Part shown: positions 1 to 11,099 of the stretch, in pieces | Position numbering within the stretch: the stretch's first letter is position 1 | Layout of the letters: every line of letters begins with the position of its first letter | Assembly (NCBI GenBank): GCA_023512835.1 | Contig: CM042087.1 | Location: 3,072,021-3,136,020 of the forward strand | Length of the DNA stretch: 64,000 nt | Source: Taxillus chinensis | Taxonomy: Eukaryota; Streptophyta; Magnoliopsida; Santalales; Loranthaceae | Reading direction: 5' to 3' | The notes under the pieces: generated by a model | What the model saw: only the letters and a program-made list of their open reading frames with translations | What the model was told of the DNA's origin: nothing | Database searches by the model: none | Program-made: the position numbers and the translations under genes

Positions 1-388
1 GGAATTTCAACATGGTCCTTTGGAGAAAGATCATTAGAATGTCAAAACCAAGGGAACCATGCAAAAATATGGTCGCACGCCAATTTGCACGTGAATTCCC
101 CAATTCACGTGCAACTCCATATGAACTCCAAATGCGCTCAAACTTCACCCCTAGCCTCCTTGCATCATTTAGAAGACAACCACACTTGCACGTGAATTGG
201 ACCCATTTCACGTGCACCTCACATACACGTCCGTTTGGCCTGAAACTTCTGTGGTAGATAGAGGACATCATTCTAAGCATCTTTCCCTTTGCACGTGAAT
301 TCATTTGAGCCCATTCACTAGGTCAAAATCTAGAAAAACTCTACTTATAAGGTAAAACTGTGACTAACTCAAGGTACAGGTCCTTACA
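1..388 (-). repeat. T2-type LTR fragment (LTR-a), cut by the window edge
   Basis: This stretch matches 9331-9717 almost base for base, so it is the distal U3 end of a second copy of the T2 LTR. It ends in CCTTACA like the other copies. It contains a perfect dyad: 13-bp arms TTGCACGTGAATT (85-97) and AATTCACGTGCAA (102-114) separated by CCCC. Positions 389-419 are the 31-bp remainder of the T1 LTR, and a pyrimidine tract at 420-432 marks the T1 polypurine tract read on the minus strand. Confidence 0.8.
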
Positions 389-419
389 CATAACTCATAC
401 CTCAGGGAAGGTCCTCACA

Positions 420-1446
420 TCCTCCCCACCCCAGGACTGATCGTCCTCGAACAGCTCAGGATGAAGAACCCGCATCTGGCTCTCTTTCTCCCAAGTCTGC
501 TCCTCTATGCCTCAGTGTCGCCGTAACACCCGAACTAGTGGGATCGTCTTGCCTCGCAAGACCTGGTCCCGCCTGTCCAAAATCTGTGCCGGCATCTCAA
601 CAACGGCACCATCATCAGCCAAGTCTATCTCGCGATAGTCCAACACATGGGAAGGATCGGGGTGATACCGCCTCAATTGAGACACATGAAACACATCATG
701 TACTCGCGCTAACTCGGTGGCAAAGCTAATCGGTAAGCCACTGCGCCCACAGTGGCAACAATCTCAAACGGCCCCACAAAACGAGTGGAAGGTTTGGATC
801 CACGTCCAAACCTCCGATGCCCTCAATGTGGTGAAACCCGCAAAAATACACGGTCCCCCACCTCAAACTGCAAAGGTCGACGCCTGGTTCGCGTAGGACT
901 TCGCCTACTCTGCTGTTGTCAACATGCGCCGCCGAATCAGCCGCACTATCTCTGTGGTCTCTCGAACCATATCGGGACCGAGAACTGCTGTCTCTCTCTG
1001 TCTGTGCCCAACACAAGGGTGATCTACAAGGCCGCCCATACAGCGCCTCATACGGAGCCATCCCAATCGTGGCCTGATAAGCGTTGTTGTAAGAGAACTC
1101 CACCAAAGGAAGGTGAGTCTCCCAATAATCTCCAAAATCTAGGACACAGGCACACAACATATCCTCGAGCGTCGAATCGTCCGCTCCGATCGACCATCCG
1201 TCTGCGGGTGAAAGGCTATACCGAGGTTCACCCTAGTACCCAAGGCTCGCCGCAACTATCTCAAAAGCGAGAGGTGAACCTCGCGTCCCGATCGGATACA
1301 ATAGACAATGGGACTCCATGCAACCGCACAATAATATCAATATACCTCTGTCCCAAAGTCCTCACCGGGTCTGTCTCTCGAATCGGAATAAAATGTGCCG
1401 ATTTGGTCAACCGGTCGACAACTACCCATATAGTGTCGTGTCCCCT
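420..1446 (-). pseudogene. T1-type pol 3' fragment: integrase core to chromodomain-like tail (duplicate copy)
   Basis: Minus-strand reading gives the integrase core ([23 protein letters not shown]), the C-terminal part of the core with [13 protein letters not shown], and the [16 protein letters not shown] region, ending in a weak chromodomain-like tail (GIEEQTWEKE...HPELFEDD). It duplicates 9749-10778 and stops abruptly at 1446, where it is fused to LTR sequence. Compared with the right-hand copy it has extra frameshifts, for example near 715 and 1172, so the reading frame is broken. Order and motifs fit a Tekay/Del chromovirus. The first 13 residues of its longest open stretch (1261-1485) come from the LTR across the junction, not from integrase. 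Confidence 0.85.
1444..1446. other. Duplication junction with CCT microhomology
   Basis: Left of the junction the sequence follows 10776-10778; right of it the sequence follows 8896 onward. The three bases CCT are shared by both parents, so the break falls inside a 3-bp microhomology. This is the expected scar of an end-joining tandem duplication, or of an assembly mis-join. Confidence 0.75.
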
Positions 1447-1678
1447 CAGGCCAAATTCAACATCAAAATCAATAGAACATGCCACTGAAGGCCAACATCC
1501 ATATAGGAGATCACACCTATATGGATTTACATATATATATATATATATATATAGGTGAATATCCTAGAATAGAGGAGAGTTAGGAAGAACAGGAATCCCT
1601 ACCTCAGACTTTTGTCCTAACCTCCACGCTAGACACCTTCCAACGACGCGAACCACCACGGCAACTGCCTGGAGATCC

Positions 1679-1680
<2 letters not shown>

Positions 1681-1713
<33 letters not shown>
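1681..1713. repeat. (CT)n microsatellite in LTR-b
   Basis: An uninterrupted CT dinucleotide run of about 16 units. The matching place in LTR-c (about 9127-9154) holds a shorter run. On the transcribed (minus) strand this is a GA-rich tract downstream of the TATA box, probably in the transcript leader. Confidence 0.9.
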
Positions 1714-1715
<2 letters not shown>

Positions 1716-1768
1716 GCGCTGCAAGCAAAGAAGAACACAAGAACCCTAAACTCAAACTCAAGCCCTCA

Positions 1769-2190
1769 TTATATAGACACTACCCACATCAAAACGACGT
1801 AGTTTTGATTAAGTAAACCTAGGATCAAAACGACGTAGTTTTGATCACACCAGCTAGCACCTTTCCGCACCCATAAAGGCCAAAATACTCGAATTTCAAC
1901 ATGGTCCTTTGGAGAAAGATCATTAGAATGTCAAAACCAAGGGAACCATGCAAAAATATGGCCGCACGCCAATTTGCACGTGAATTCCCCAATTCACGTG
2001 CAACTCCATATGAACTCCAAATGCGCTCAAACTTCACCCCTAGCCTCCTTGCATCATTTAGAAGACAACCACACTTGCACGTGAATTGGACCCATTTCAC
2101 GTGCACCTCACATACACGTCCGTTTGGCCCGAAACTTCTGTGGTAGATAGAGGACATCATTCTAAGCATCTTTCCTTTTGCACGTGAATT
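1769..2190 (-). promoter_or_regulatory. U3 promoter of LTR-b: TATA box, two ACGT palindromes, three CACGTG sites
   Basis: Read on the minus strand, CTATATAA (1769-1776) is a good TATA box. Upstream are two copies of AAAACGACGTAGTTTT (about 1791-1806 and 1827-1842). Further upstream are CACGTG sites spaced about 100 bp apart (about 1976, 2077 and 2180); the first forms a perfect 13-bp dyad at 1974-2003. CACGTG and GACGTC-like cores are bZIP/bHLH binding types by general knowledge; binding here is inferred. Confidence 0.6.
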
Positions 2191-2277
2191 CATTTGAGCC
2201 CATTGACTAGGTCAAAATCTAGAAAAACTCTACTAATAAGGTAAAACTGTGACTAACTCAAGGTACAGGTCCTTACA

Positions 2278-2289
2278 TCCTCTCCCCCT
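2278..2289 (-). other. T2 polypurine tract
   Basis: TCCTCTCCCCCT on the plus strand, purine-only on the element strand, directly abuts the CA end of the 3' LTR. This is where plus-strand DNA synthesis would start. Confidence 0.75.
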
Positions 2290-2469
2290 TAAGACTTTTC
2301 GTCCTCGAAAAGAAAAGGTGGAATGAAAGAAAACTATCACAACCAAAGCATAGGCCTCTAACATCCACTAGCACAAATTAATACACAACAAATCACAAAT
2401 TATTTCACACATTTATACACTCCACATGGTCATGTAGCGATGACTAGTTGGGCAAATACCTGGTTATGT

Positions 2470-3830
2470 TGAAGTTTGATGCTTGCCCTCCTCCCCTCCT
2501 TCGAGTTGTTCGTTCTTGAACAGATCAGGATAATGAGCACGCATCTCGGTCTCACGTTCCCAGGTCTCTTCCTCCAGCCCGCGGTGTTGCCACAACACCC
2601 GAACCAACGGAATAGTCTTACCTCTCACTGCTTCTCGCGCCTATCTACAATACGGATGGGTGCCTCGACACTGACACATCCTCTCCAAGATCCAGGGTAC
2701 CCCAATCTAGCACGTGTGTGGGATCTGGATGATATTTCCGCAATCGGGATACATGGAAAACATTTTGAACTCGCTCAAACTAGGTGGTAACGCCAACTTA
2801 TAAGCAACAGGTCCAACTCGCTCAAAATCTCGAACGGTCCAATGTACCGAGGGGACAACTTGGACCCAGTCCCAAATCTCTTATGCCCTCTCCGTGGAGA
2901 AACACGAAGGAATACGTGGTCTCCCACCAAAAACTCCAACGGTCGGCGTCGGCGATCTGCATAAGACTTCTATCTCGCTCCGAGTGTAAGAAGGCGTTGC
3001 CGAATCAGTGAACTTTTGCCGTAGCCTCCTGGACCAATTGAGGTCCTAACATAGCTGCCTCTCCCACCCGCCCAACATAATGGAGACCAACACGGTCGGC
3101 CATACAATGCCTCAAACGGGGCCATCCCAATCGAAGACCGGTAACTATTATTATAGGCAAACTCCACCAGGAGGAAGGTGGGAAGTCCATGATCCTCCAA
3201 AATCAAGTACACAAGCCCTCAACAAGTCTTCCAATGTTTGAATGGTCCTCTCGGACTGACCATCGGTCTCGGGATGGAATGCGGTACTCAAATTAAGTCG
3301 GGTTCCCAATGCTTCCTGAGACCTCCCCAAAACCGGGATGTAAACCGCGCATCCCTGTCCGAAACAATAGACAAGGGCACTCCGTGCAAGCAGACAATCT
3401 CATCAACATACAACCGGCTTAATGTGCCGATAGAGTCGCGCTCTCGAATTGCCAAGAAATGGGCTGACTTAGTTAAGCGGTCCATTATGACCCAAATCAT
3501 GTCCTTTCTCCCGAAGTGGTAGGAAGTCCCGTCACGAAGTCCATGGTAATATGCTCCCACTTCCACTTAGCTACGTAAAGGCCGCAATTGACCAGCGGGT
3601 CGTTGGTGCTCGCCTTCACTTGCCGACAGGTAAGGCACCTGGAGACAAACTCGCTACACTCCGTTTCAGCCCCGGCCACCGGAATCGTGCGCGAACGGCG
3701 TGATACATCTTAGTTCCTCCTGGATGTACAGCCAAACGGGAATGATGAAATTCCCCCAGACATCCTCACGCAAGGGAGGTGGTACTATCGAACGCCCCGA
3801 AATTTCAGCTCATGCTCAACTCCTTCGTCT
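2470..3830 (-). pseudogene. T2 integrase with chromodomain-like tail, frameshifted
   Basis: The integrase inserts element cDNA into the host genome. From the 5' side on the minus strand: the end of the zinc-binding region (CLTCRQVKA near 3600), the catalytic core (MDFVTGLP, then [14 protein letters not shown] and [13 protein letters not shown] at 3288-3566), then [22 protein letters not shown] (2970-3212). The frame is interrupted several times. A chromodomain-like tail reading GLEEETWERETEMRAHYPDLF follows to about 2480, as in Tekay/Del elements, where the domain is thought to target insertion to chromatin. Not functional as read. Confidence 0.8.
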
Positions 3831-3928
3831 AGTCCTCTCGATAGCTCTCCGGCCTCTATCTGGGCCCGAATCACCTCACGGTCCACGTCGCCAAACTGTC
3901 CCTCACGGACACGCGATACATCCTGGTA

Positions 3929-5200
3929 TCACAGTGAGAGGACACAGGATAGCTCCCTCATCGCTGAAAGCAGGTCGCACCTGAGCACTGCCAATTGCTC
4001 CATCATTTTCCATTCTCTCATGGAAACCTCAGCTTTCCCTTTTCTACTTAGCGCGTCGCCTACTAAATTTCCCTTCCCAGGCGTGTAGGAGAGCGTGAAG
4101 TCAAACATTTGCAGGTACTCTACCCACCTTCGTTGTCGCAAATTTAGGTCTCTCTGGGTGAAGATATATCGTAGGCTTTTGTGGTCGGTATATACCACAA
4201 ATTTCTCTCCCAACAGGTAATGTCGCCAAGACTTCAGGGCAAAAATAATCGCTGCTAACTCCAAGTCGTGTGTTGGGTAGTTTTGCTCATGGGACTTCAA
4301 TTGTCGCGAGCCATATGCTATGACTTGGCGTTCTTGCATTAGAACACACCCCAGTCCAACGCGAGACGCATCACAATACACCTCGAATGGCACTCCCTCC
4401 TGCGGTAGACTCAACACCGGTGCAGTAGTCGGGTGAGTCTTCAACTCCTCGAATGCCTGCCGGCACTTGTCCGTCCACTCGAATTTGGCTCCCTTCCGTG
4501 TAAGAGCTGTCATGGGCGCCGCCAACCGAGAAATCCCTTCCACAAAACGCCGGTAATACCCCCCGGACCCAAGAAACTCCGGATCTCAAAAACATTTGTG
4601 GGCCTCTTCCAAGATGCTACGGACTCAATCTTGGTTGGGTCCACTCTAACTCCTTCGGCAGATACTACATGCCCAAGAAAATGCACCTCTTGCATCCAGA
4701 AGTCACACTTGCTAAATTTAGCATACAAGTGATGATCTCGTAGTGCCTGCAGCACCACGGCCAAGTGCTCCTCATGCTCGGCTTGGGTTTTGGAGTACAC
4801 AAGGATGTCGTCAATAAATACCACCACGAAGGAATCCAGGTATGGGGCAAATACCCGATTCATTAGATGCATGAACACAAAGAGTGCGTTCGTGAGCCCA
4901 AAAGGCATCACTAACCACTCATAGTGTCCGTACCTGCACCCGAACGCCGTCTTAGGGATGTCTTCGCTCCCGACCCTCAATTGATGATATCTCGAACGCA
5001 GATCGATTTTTGAGAACCACCGTGCTCCACTCACTGGTTGAATAAGTCATCAATCCGCGGCAAAGGGTACTTGTTCTTTACCGTTACTTGATTCGACTTC
5101 CGATAATCAATGCAAAGTCGCAACGAACCATCTGCCTTCTTAGCAAACAAGACCGGTGCACCCCAAGGTGAGGTACTAGGACGGATAAAACCTTTATCTC
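3929..5200 (-). pseudogene. T2 reverse transcriptase and RNase H, frameshifted
   Basis: Reverse transcriptase copies element RNA into DNA and RNase H removes the template. Visible blocks are [18 protein letters not shown] and [18 protein letters not shown], the catalytic [11 protein letters not shown] (YxDD box as FIDD) and [19 protein letters not shown] (4510-5034). The RNase H part (3929-4543) has [31 protein letters not shown] and [10 protein letters not shown], and ends in the linker [17 protein letters not shown] frameshift near 4540 separates RT from RNase H, and another lies upstream near 5035. The amino-terminal RT ([21 protein letters not shown]) can be followed to about 5200. Confidence 0.85.
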
Positions 5201-5494
5201 CCAGTTCCTTTATTTGCTTCGAAGCTCCCGCAACTCAGCAGGTCCCATCCGGTATGCTACTTGTGAGATGGGTCCCACCCCCTGGCAACAGTTCAATCGT
5301 GAACTCGATACTTCGTGTGGAGGCAACTCCAACAACTCCCCCAGGAAAGACATCCTGGAAATTCTCGACAACATCCTGGCCACACCCTTTTCTCTAAGTT
5401 ACCTTCCTCCTCAAAGGTTAGGGTGGCAAGCCTATGGGTAATATTGCCCCATAGCTCCCTCGTCGGTCCAGCTCTCCCAAGATTCCTATCCCAT

Positions 5495-5911
5495 TCACCC
5501 ACTAGGGTACAGGAAGATCCCTGTGGGTGTAGTAAACGATACTCGTCGCCTATAGCAGTCAATCTTAGCCTGAAAGGCCATCAACCAATGTATCCCCAGA
5601 ATCAAACTAAAGGTCCTCATGGGCATTACGTACAAATCAAATGAGAGGTCAACCTCTCCTATCGTAAGCGCACACTCTCGACACATTTGGTGGATCAACT
5701 CCACACCTCCCATTGGGGACTCGACCCTCGGAGGTCTATCGGCCTCCACACAATCAAGTCCAAGGCTCTCCACCAAGGACTTAGCAATCAGGGAGCACGA
5801 AGCTCCGGTATCAAACAATGCAGCAACAACGGTGCGAGATATTAGAATAGTACCTCGAACCACCGAAGGTCCAGCTCCACCTTCCTCGGAGGGTGATGGT
5901 AAATCCTCCAT
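5495..5911 (-). pseudogene. T2 aspartic protease
   Basis: About 138 residues with the retropepsin active-site signature LFDTGASCSLIAKSLVESLG, the flap-side region and the ILGIHWL motif (ILG-x-x-WL) typical of Ty3/gypsy proteases. It would cleave the gag-pol polyprotein. The domain itself is open; it has lost continuity with gag upstream and RT downstream, so the element as a whole is dead. Confidence 0.85.
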
Positions 5912-5969
5912 TTCAGTGGTGCCGAGGTAAGTGCGAACACTCTGCCTTGGCTTGCCCCACCACTAGCCT

Positions 5970-7232
5970 CACTTGCCTTCCCTTTTGCTCCCGCCTACGG
6001 TCCACCTGGGACGCCCCTCCGATCCTCCTTGTGGTTGCCTCTCCCCCCGTGGCCTAGTGTAACCGGAGCCGGCCCGACCGGCCTGCCACGAATGTCCTGG
6101 CTTAGGGGCCGAGGCCTGAAATTGGGTCCCACCCCTGCTCCCTTGTGCTAAGCTTCCGGCTCCCGGCTGTTCCCCTTCTGAAACACACCTTGCCGATGTG
6201 TCCCACCTTCCCACAGCTATGACACGTCAAGTGCTACTTGGGGCACTCACGTTTGACGTGCCCTGACAGGCCACAACAGGTACACCCGCTTGGGAAGTTC
6301 CAAGCAAGACTCCCCTGTCCTCCAAAGTAATGGGATCCGGGCGGAGCCATTGAAGCTTGGCCCCCATCCTTGGGAAAAGTCCCACTCCCGGGCTCAACCT
6401 TCGCCTCTTGGCTTCCCCGTGCTTGTCGCGCGCGCTCTGCCCCATCCGCTCCTGGTGAGCTTGTCTTCCCTCCTCTAATCCTCTCTCAACAATCTTGGCG
6501 GTGTCCACGACTTCAGCGTAGGTCTTCAGTCGCAGCATCTCCACCCTTTGCTTCAGGGCGGGTTTGAGACCCATGGTAAACTTATGGGCCTTCAGGTCCT
6601 CCCTTGATATTGCTTCGGAGCAAACCGACTCAGCCCCCGGAAATCTCACTCATACTCGCTATCGAGCGCGATCCCTGCTTTAGGCCGCCGAACTCCTCCC
6701 GCTTCGCCACCGCAATGACTCGGAAAGAACTCCTCATGGAACAGTTGGAGGAACTCATTCCAGGCCATGGTCTCCATGTCCCGGCTTCCTGAGACGCTAA
6801 GCCACCATTCCAAGGCTTCCTCTTCCAACTGCCGGACTGCTAGTCTCACTTTGTCTTCCTCCCGAGGTCGAAGAAAGGAGAACACATGCTCGATCTGCCG
6901 CAGCCAGGTGCTCTGCTCCTAGAGGTTCAGCTCCTCCCTTGAACCTTGGTGGGTGTTCCTTTTGGAACTGCGTCAACACGTCTCCCTCTTCCCGCCTCAC
7001 CGGCACTTCCCTGCCTACACGGAGGTTCCGCCTCACGGGGTGGAGGGGGTGGCACCGCCTGTCGTGCCATCATCTCCCGACGCACCTCGCTTAGGATCTC
7101 TCCCCTTAGGTCCTCACGCATGCCTTGCACGTTCTCACTTAGGGCCCGGACTTGGGCCATGATCCGCTCCAGGGGATCATCGCCCTCTACACGCTGTCCT
7201 CTTCCCTCTCCAAAGACGGGCGGAAGATTCAT
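5970..7232 (-). pseudogene. T2 gag with two zinc knuckles, frameshifted
   Basis: The capsid and nucleocapsid precursor. The likely start is the Met at 7232 (MNLPPVFGEGRGQ). An amino-terminal helical stretch is followed by a retrotransposon gag domain (FSFLRPREEDKVRLAVRQLE, EEEALEWWLSVSG, FLQLFHEEFFP; 6646-6885) and the ISREDLKAHKFTMGLKPAL region (6227-6649). Two CCHC knuckles are visible in shifted frames at about 6285-6165: CCGLSGHVKREC and CHSCGKVGHIGKVC. At least three frame changes occur. A proline-rich patch lies near residue 60. Confidence 0.8.
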
Positions 7233-7739
7233 CTTCTACAACTGGAGTAGCTCGGGTTACTCTCCTAGGAGGCATAGTCTACATAATTTAAACCAAACTA
7301 GGATCGGCTTCTCTCAAGCTCTACACACCCTCATCCCCATGGGCCATGAGGTACTCAAGCAACGTTTTACATTTAAACACATAGGTAAATCACCGAAGCA
7401 CACAGCAGCAATTCATAGCAACAAGTCTCACAGGAAATCACCGAATTTCACAGCAACAAAATTTTGTTTTTAGCAACAAGTTTCAGCAACATAGCATGTC
7501 CAATCACAATACTCATACTGAAATTAAACTAGTGCCCTAATGCCAATGCATGTATGCACCCTCAACCCAAATGCAAGTGCCCTACTCCTTGGTCTAACTA
7601 CCCCTGAGTACACCCAGAAAACCAGATAGGGCCACGTTGATCAGGCGTGTCCTATATCGCCTCCTAAGAGTCTCGAAGCGACCAGGCCTCCCCACTATCC
7701 TAGGTCCACCAGACCATGAACTATGGCTCGATACCATAT
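7233..7739 (-). other. T2 untranslated leader and primer binding site
   Basis: No gene. The primer site at 7725-7736 reads TGGTATCGAGCC on the minus strand, which fits tRNA-iMet apart from one missing A. Three bases separate it from the LTR start at 7740. The rest of the leader holds loosely repeated AGCAACA and CACAGCA motifs (about 7400-7490) and no long ORF. Confidence 0.8.
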
Positions 7740-9122
7740 TGTCACGCCCCAATTTCCTTCCACTTGGAAATGAGTAGTGACTGCCCATGCCCGCACCCGA
7801 AGGGACAAGGGGTTGGTGCAAGCACCTTAAAAGGACTTCTAGCACGGGTGTTGTCCCAAACCCGCACAATCAGGCTAACATGCCAAGGGGCATGCTCCTG
7901 CTCCCAAACCATGCACACAAACACAAATTGAATAACAACATCTCATTTTATTTCATTTCAAAGACTAAATGTTTATTACAACCCGGTCGGGGAAAAACCC
8001 TTATGAAGCCAGGTGTCTTGTTACAAATAAAACCAAACCAAATTCCAGAACATAAAACCAAAGTACAACAAAGGAAATAGCATAAACTCCCAGCCCCAGG
8101 GGCCTAGCTCCTCAGCCTTCACCTACCGCCTACTAAACCCTGCAAAAGAACAGTTTATAGGAGGGGTGAGCAAACCATAGCTCAGTAGGGATCCAGTCTC
8201 CCCAGACCCGTCCCGCTCTACAACATGCATGATATGTGTATGCTTGTGCTCGTGTCGTGCCTAAGGCTAAAGCAAGCAAACATCACCCAGTAAACACTCT
8301 TTACCCGAGCCCGCACTGGAGGGCAGAGGACACCCCGCCACCACGGCGACATGACATACCACATCCAGGCGAATGTTGCATGGACACCAATGCAACATTT
8401 TCCACCCGAGTCAGATATGGTCAACCACCTCCTCGGGCGCCATACCTACCCTCAGGAATGGGTGTAGACTTAGCCCACCGTCGTGAGTGCTACACCGAGA
8501 CTCAGGACCACGTCCTGGCCAAATCTCAAAGGGGTCCAGCTATTGTGCCTGGCCCATATCTCGGCTCGGCTCTCAAACAGGATCAACGAACAAGATAGCA
8601 TTACATCTCAACATGTAAACTCAAGACGGCATTTACACTTTATCTCGAAGGACCAACATGGTCAGATACAAGCCACACACATCAGCCTCATAGGCTTAAA
8701 ATCAAATACAAATCAAACACAGTACACACCAGTCACGTAGGTATATCATCAGACACCCATATACAAGGTCTCACAGGCATTATATTGAATACATGGCATG
8801 CAGGCCTCACAGACATTTTATCAAATACATAGTGTGCAGGCCTCACAAACATTTCATCAAACACATGGTGGGCATAAACAAACCCAGAAAATCCTCAGGC
8901 CAAATTCAACATCAAAATCAATAGAACATGCCACTGAAGGCCAACATCCATATAGGAGATCACACCTATATGGATTTACATATATATATATATATATATA
9001 GGTGAATATCCTAGAATAGAGGAGAGTTAGGAAGAACAGGAATCCCTACCTCGGACTTTTGTCCTAACCTCCACGCTAGACACCTTCCAACGACGCGAAC
9101 CACCACGGTAATCGCCCTGGAG

Positions 9123-9157
<35 letters not shown>

Positions 9158-9717
9158 GCAAAGAGCAAAGAAGAACACAAGAACCCTAAACTCAAACTCA
9201 AGCCCTCATTATATAGACACTACCCACATCAAAACGACGTAGTTTTGATTAAGTAAACCCAAGATCAAAACGACGTAGTTTTGATCACACCAGTTAGCAC
9301 CTTTCCGCACCCATAAAGGCCAAAATACTCAGAATTTCAACATGGTCCTTTGGAGAAAGATCATTAGAATGTCAAAACCAAGGGAACCATGCAAAAATAT
9401 GGCTGCACGCCAATTTGCACGTGAATTCCCCAATTCACGTGCAACTCCATATGAACTCCAAATGCGCTCAAACTTCACCCCTAGCCTCCTTGCATCATTT
9501 AGAAGACAACCACACTTGCACGTGAATTGGACCCATTTCACGTGCACCTCACATACACGTCCGTTTGGCCTGAAACTTGTGGGTAGATAGAGGACATCAT
9601 TCTAAGCATCTTTCCCTTTGCACGTGAATTCATTTGAGCCCATTCACTAGGTCAAAATCTAGAAAAACTCTACTTATAAGGTAAAACTGTGACTAACTCA
9701 AGGTACAGGTCCTTACA
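7740..9717 (-). repeat. T2 5' LTR (LTR-c)
   Basis: 1978 bp, starting TGTCACGCCCC next to the primer site and ending CCTTACA. The minus-strand TATA box (9209-9216) places U3 at about 9717-9217, leaving an unusually long R-U5 of about 1.45 kb. It holds an (AT)n run near 8979-9000, a (CT)n run at about 9127-9154, the two ACGT palindromes (about 9228-9288), and the 13-bp CACGTG dyad (9415-9444). Open frames inside it, such as 7787-8080 and 8236-8598, show no domain and I treat them as chance. Confidence 0.85.
9209..9640 (-). promoter_or_regulatory. U3 promoter of LTR-c
   Basis: Same arrangement as LTR-b: CTATATAA box, two AAAACGACGTAGTTTT palindromes, then CACGTG sites about 100 bp apart (about 9417, 9518 and 9620), the first as a perfect dyad with a 4-base spacer. 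This is the copy that would drive T2 transcription. Confidence 0.6.
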
Positions 9718-9761
9718 CATAACTCATACCTCAGGGAAGGTCCTCACATCCTCCCCACCCC
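9718..9761 (-). other. T1 3' LTR tail and polypurine tract
   Basis: Positions 9718-9748 end in CCTCACA and are followed by TCCTCCCCACCCC, a purine tract on the element strand. The 31-bp tail ends like LTR-d (17335-17365) but the similarity is modest. An alternative is that this piece is a small duplication of the LTR end. The same 31 bp occur at 389-419. Confidence 0.55.
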
Positions 9762-11000
9762 AGGACTGATCGTCCTCGAACAGCTCAGGATGAAGAACCC
9801 GCATCTGGCTCTCTTTCTCCCAAGTCTGCTCCTCTATGCCTCAGTGTCGCCGTAACACCCGAACTAGTGGGATCGTCTTGCCTCGCAAGACCTGGTCCCG
9901 CCTGTCCAAAATCTGTGCCGGCATCTCAACAACGGCACCATCATCAGCCAAGTCTATCTCGCGATAGTCCAACACATGGGAAGGATCAGGGTGATACCGC
10001 CTCAATTGAGACACATGAAACACATCATGTACTCGCGCTAACTCTGGTGGCAAAGCTAATCGGTAAGCCACTGCGCCCACAGTGGCAACAATCTCAAACG
10101 GCCCCACAAAACGAGTGGAAGGTTTGGATCCACGTCCAAACCTCCGATGCCCTCAATGTGGTGAAACCCGCAAAAATACACGGTCCCCCACCTCAAACTG
10201 CAAAGGTCGACGCCTCTGGTCCGCGTAGGACTTTCGCCTACTCCAGCTGTCAACATGCGCTGCCGAATCAGCTGCACTATCTCTGTGGTCTCTCGAACCA
10301 TATCGGGACCGAGAACTGCTGTCTCTCCTGTCTGTGCCCAACACAAGGGTGATCTACAAGGCCGCCCATACAGCGCCTCATACGGAGCCATCCCAATCGT
10401 GGCCTGATAACTGTTGTTGTAAGAGAACTCCACCAAAGGAAGGTGAGTCTCCCAATAATCTCCAAAATCTAGGACACAGGCACACAACATATCCTCGAGC
10501 GTCTGAATCGTCCGCTCCGACTGACCATCCGTCTGCGGGTGAAAGGCTATACTGAGGTTCACCCTAGTACCCAAGGCTCGCTGCAACTATCTCTAAAACT
10601 GAGAGGTGAACCTCGCGTCCCGATCAGATACAATAGACAATGGGACTCCATGCAACCGCACAATAATATCAATATACCTCTGTCCCAAAGTCCTCACTGG
10701 GTCTGTCTCTCGAATCGGAATAAAATGTGCCGATTTGGTCAACCGGTCGACAACTACCCATATAGTGTCGTGTCCCCTGGAACGAGGAAGTCTAGTGACA
10801 AAATCCATGGTCACGTGGTCCCATTTCCACTTTGGCACTGGCAATGACTGCAACTCACCAGCTGATCTCGGCTGCTGCCTTGACCTGGCGACAGGTCAAA
10901 CACCTCACAAAATTAGCAACGGCCTTCTTCAGGCCTGGCCACATAAACTGCCTCCTCACGGCATGGTACATCTTGGTCCCACCAGGATGTACAGCTAACC
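9762..11000 (-). pseudogene. T1 integrase with chromodomain-like tail
   Basis: Better preserved than the duplicate at 420-1446. The core reads [21 protein letters not shown] and [12 protein letters not shown] (10593-10853), then [20 protein letters not shown] and [20 protein letters not shown] (10056-10586). [20 protein letters not shown] (the GPY/F module) leads to [16 protein letters not shown] and a chromodomain-like end (9841-10107 and onward to about 9770). Frame changes lie near 10590 and 10250, and a TGA falls just before the GIEEQTWEKE block. The zinc-binding part upstream (about 10860-11000) is hard to follow. Confidence 0.85.
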
Positions 11001-11099
11001 TCGACTGGTGAAATTCCCGAAGAACCTACTCCTGAAGAGAAGTGGGAACTATCAATCTACCCCTATACCGCAAGACATGCTCGCATCCTCGGTCCAATC

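Larger units (their letters stand above)
1447..2277 (-). repeat. T2 3' LTR, partial (LTR-b)
   Basis: About 831 bp matching 8896-9717 of the 5' LTR. The right end CCTTACA is followed directly by the T2 polypurine tract, which fixes this as the 3' LTR. It holds a short (AT)n run near 1530-1552 and a (CT)n run at 1681-1713. About 1.16 kb of R-U5 sequence present in the 5' LTR is missing because of the junction at 1446. Confidence 0.85.
1447..9717 (-). mobile_element. Element T2: Tekay/Del-like Ty3/gypsy chromovirus, 3' LTR truncated by the duplication junction
   Basis: Minus-strand order is 5' LTR (7740-9717), tRNA-Met-type primer site (7725-7736), gag, protease, reverse transcriptase, RNase H, integrase with chromodomain-like tail, polypurine tract (2278-2289) and 3' LTR (1447-2277). 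The roughly 2-kb LTRs starting TGTCACGCCCC, the iMet primer site and the chromodomain-like tail fit the Tekay/Del clade. The coding region is broken by many frameshifts. The element appears to sit 31 bp inside the 3' LTR of T1. No target duplication can be tested because the outer end of the 3' LTR is lost at 1446. Confidence 0.8.

Noticed and set aside
752..1558. 268-residue plus-strand open frame
   Set aside because: It is antisense to the integrase fragment and runs on into LTR microsatellite sequence (Ile-Tyr repeats). No domain.
6946..7473. 175-residue plus-strand frame
   Set aside because: Antisense of the T2 gag; composition is due to the GC-rich gag codons.
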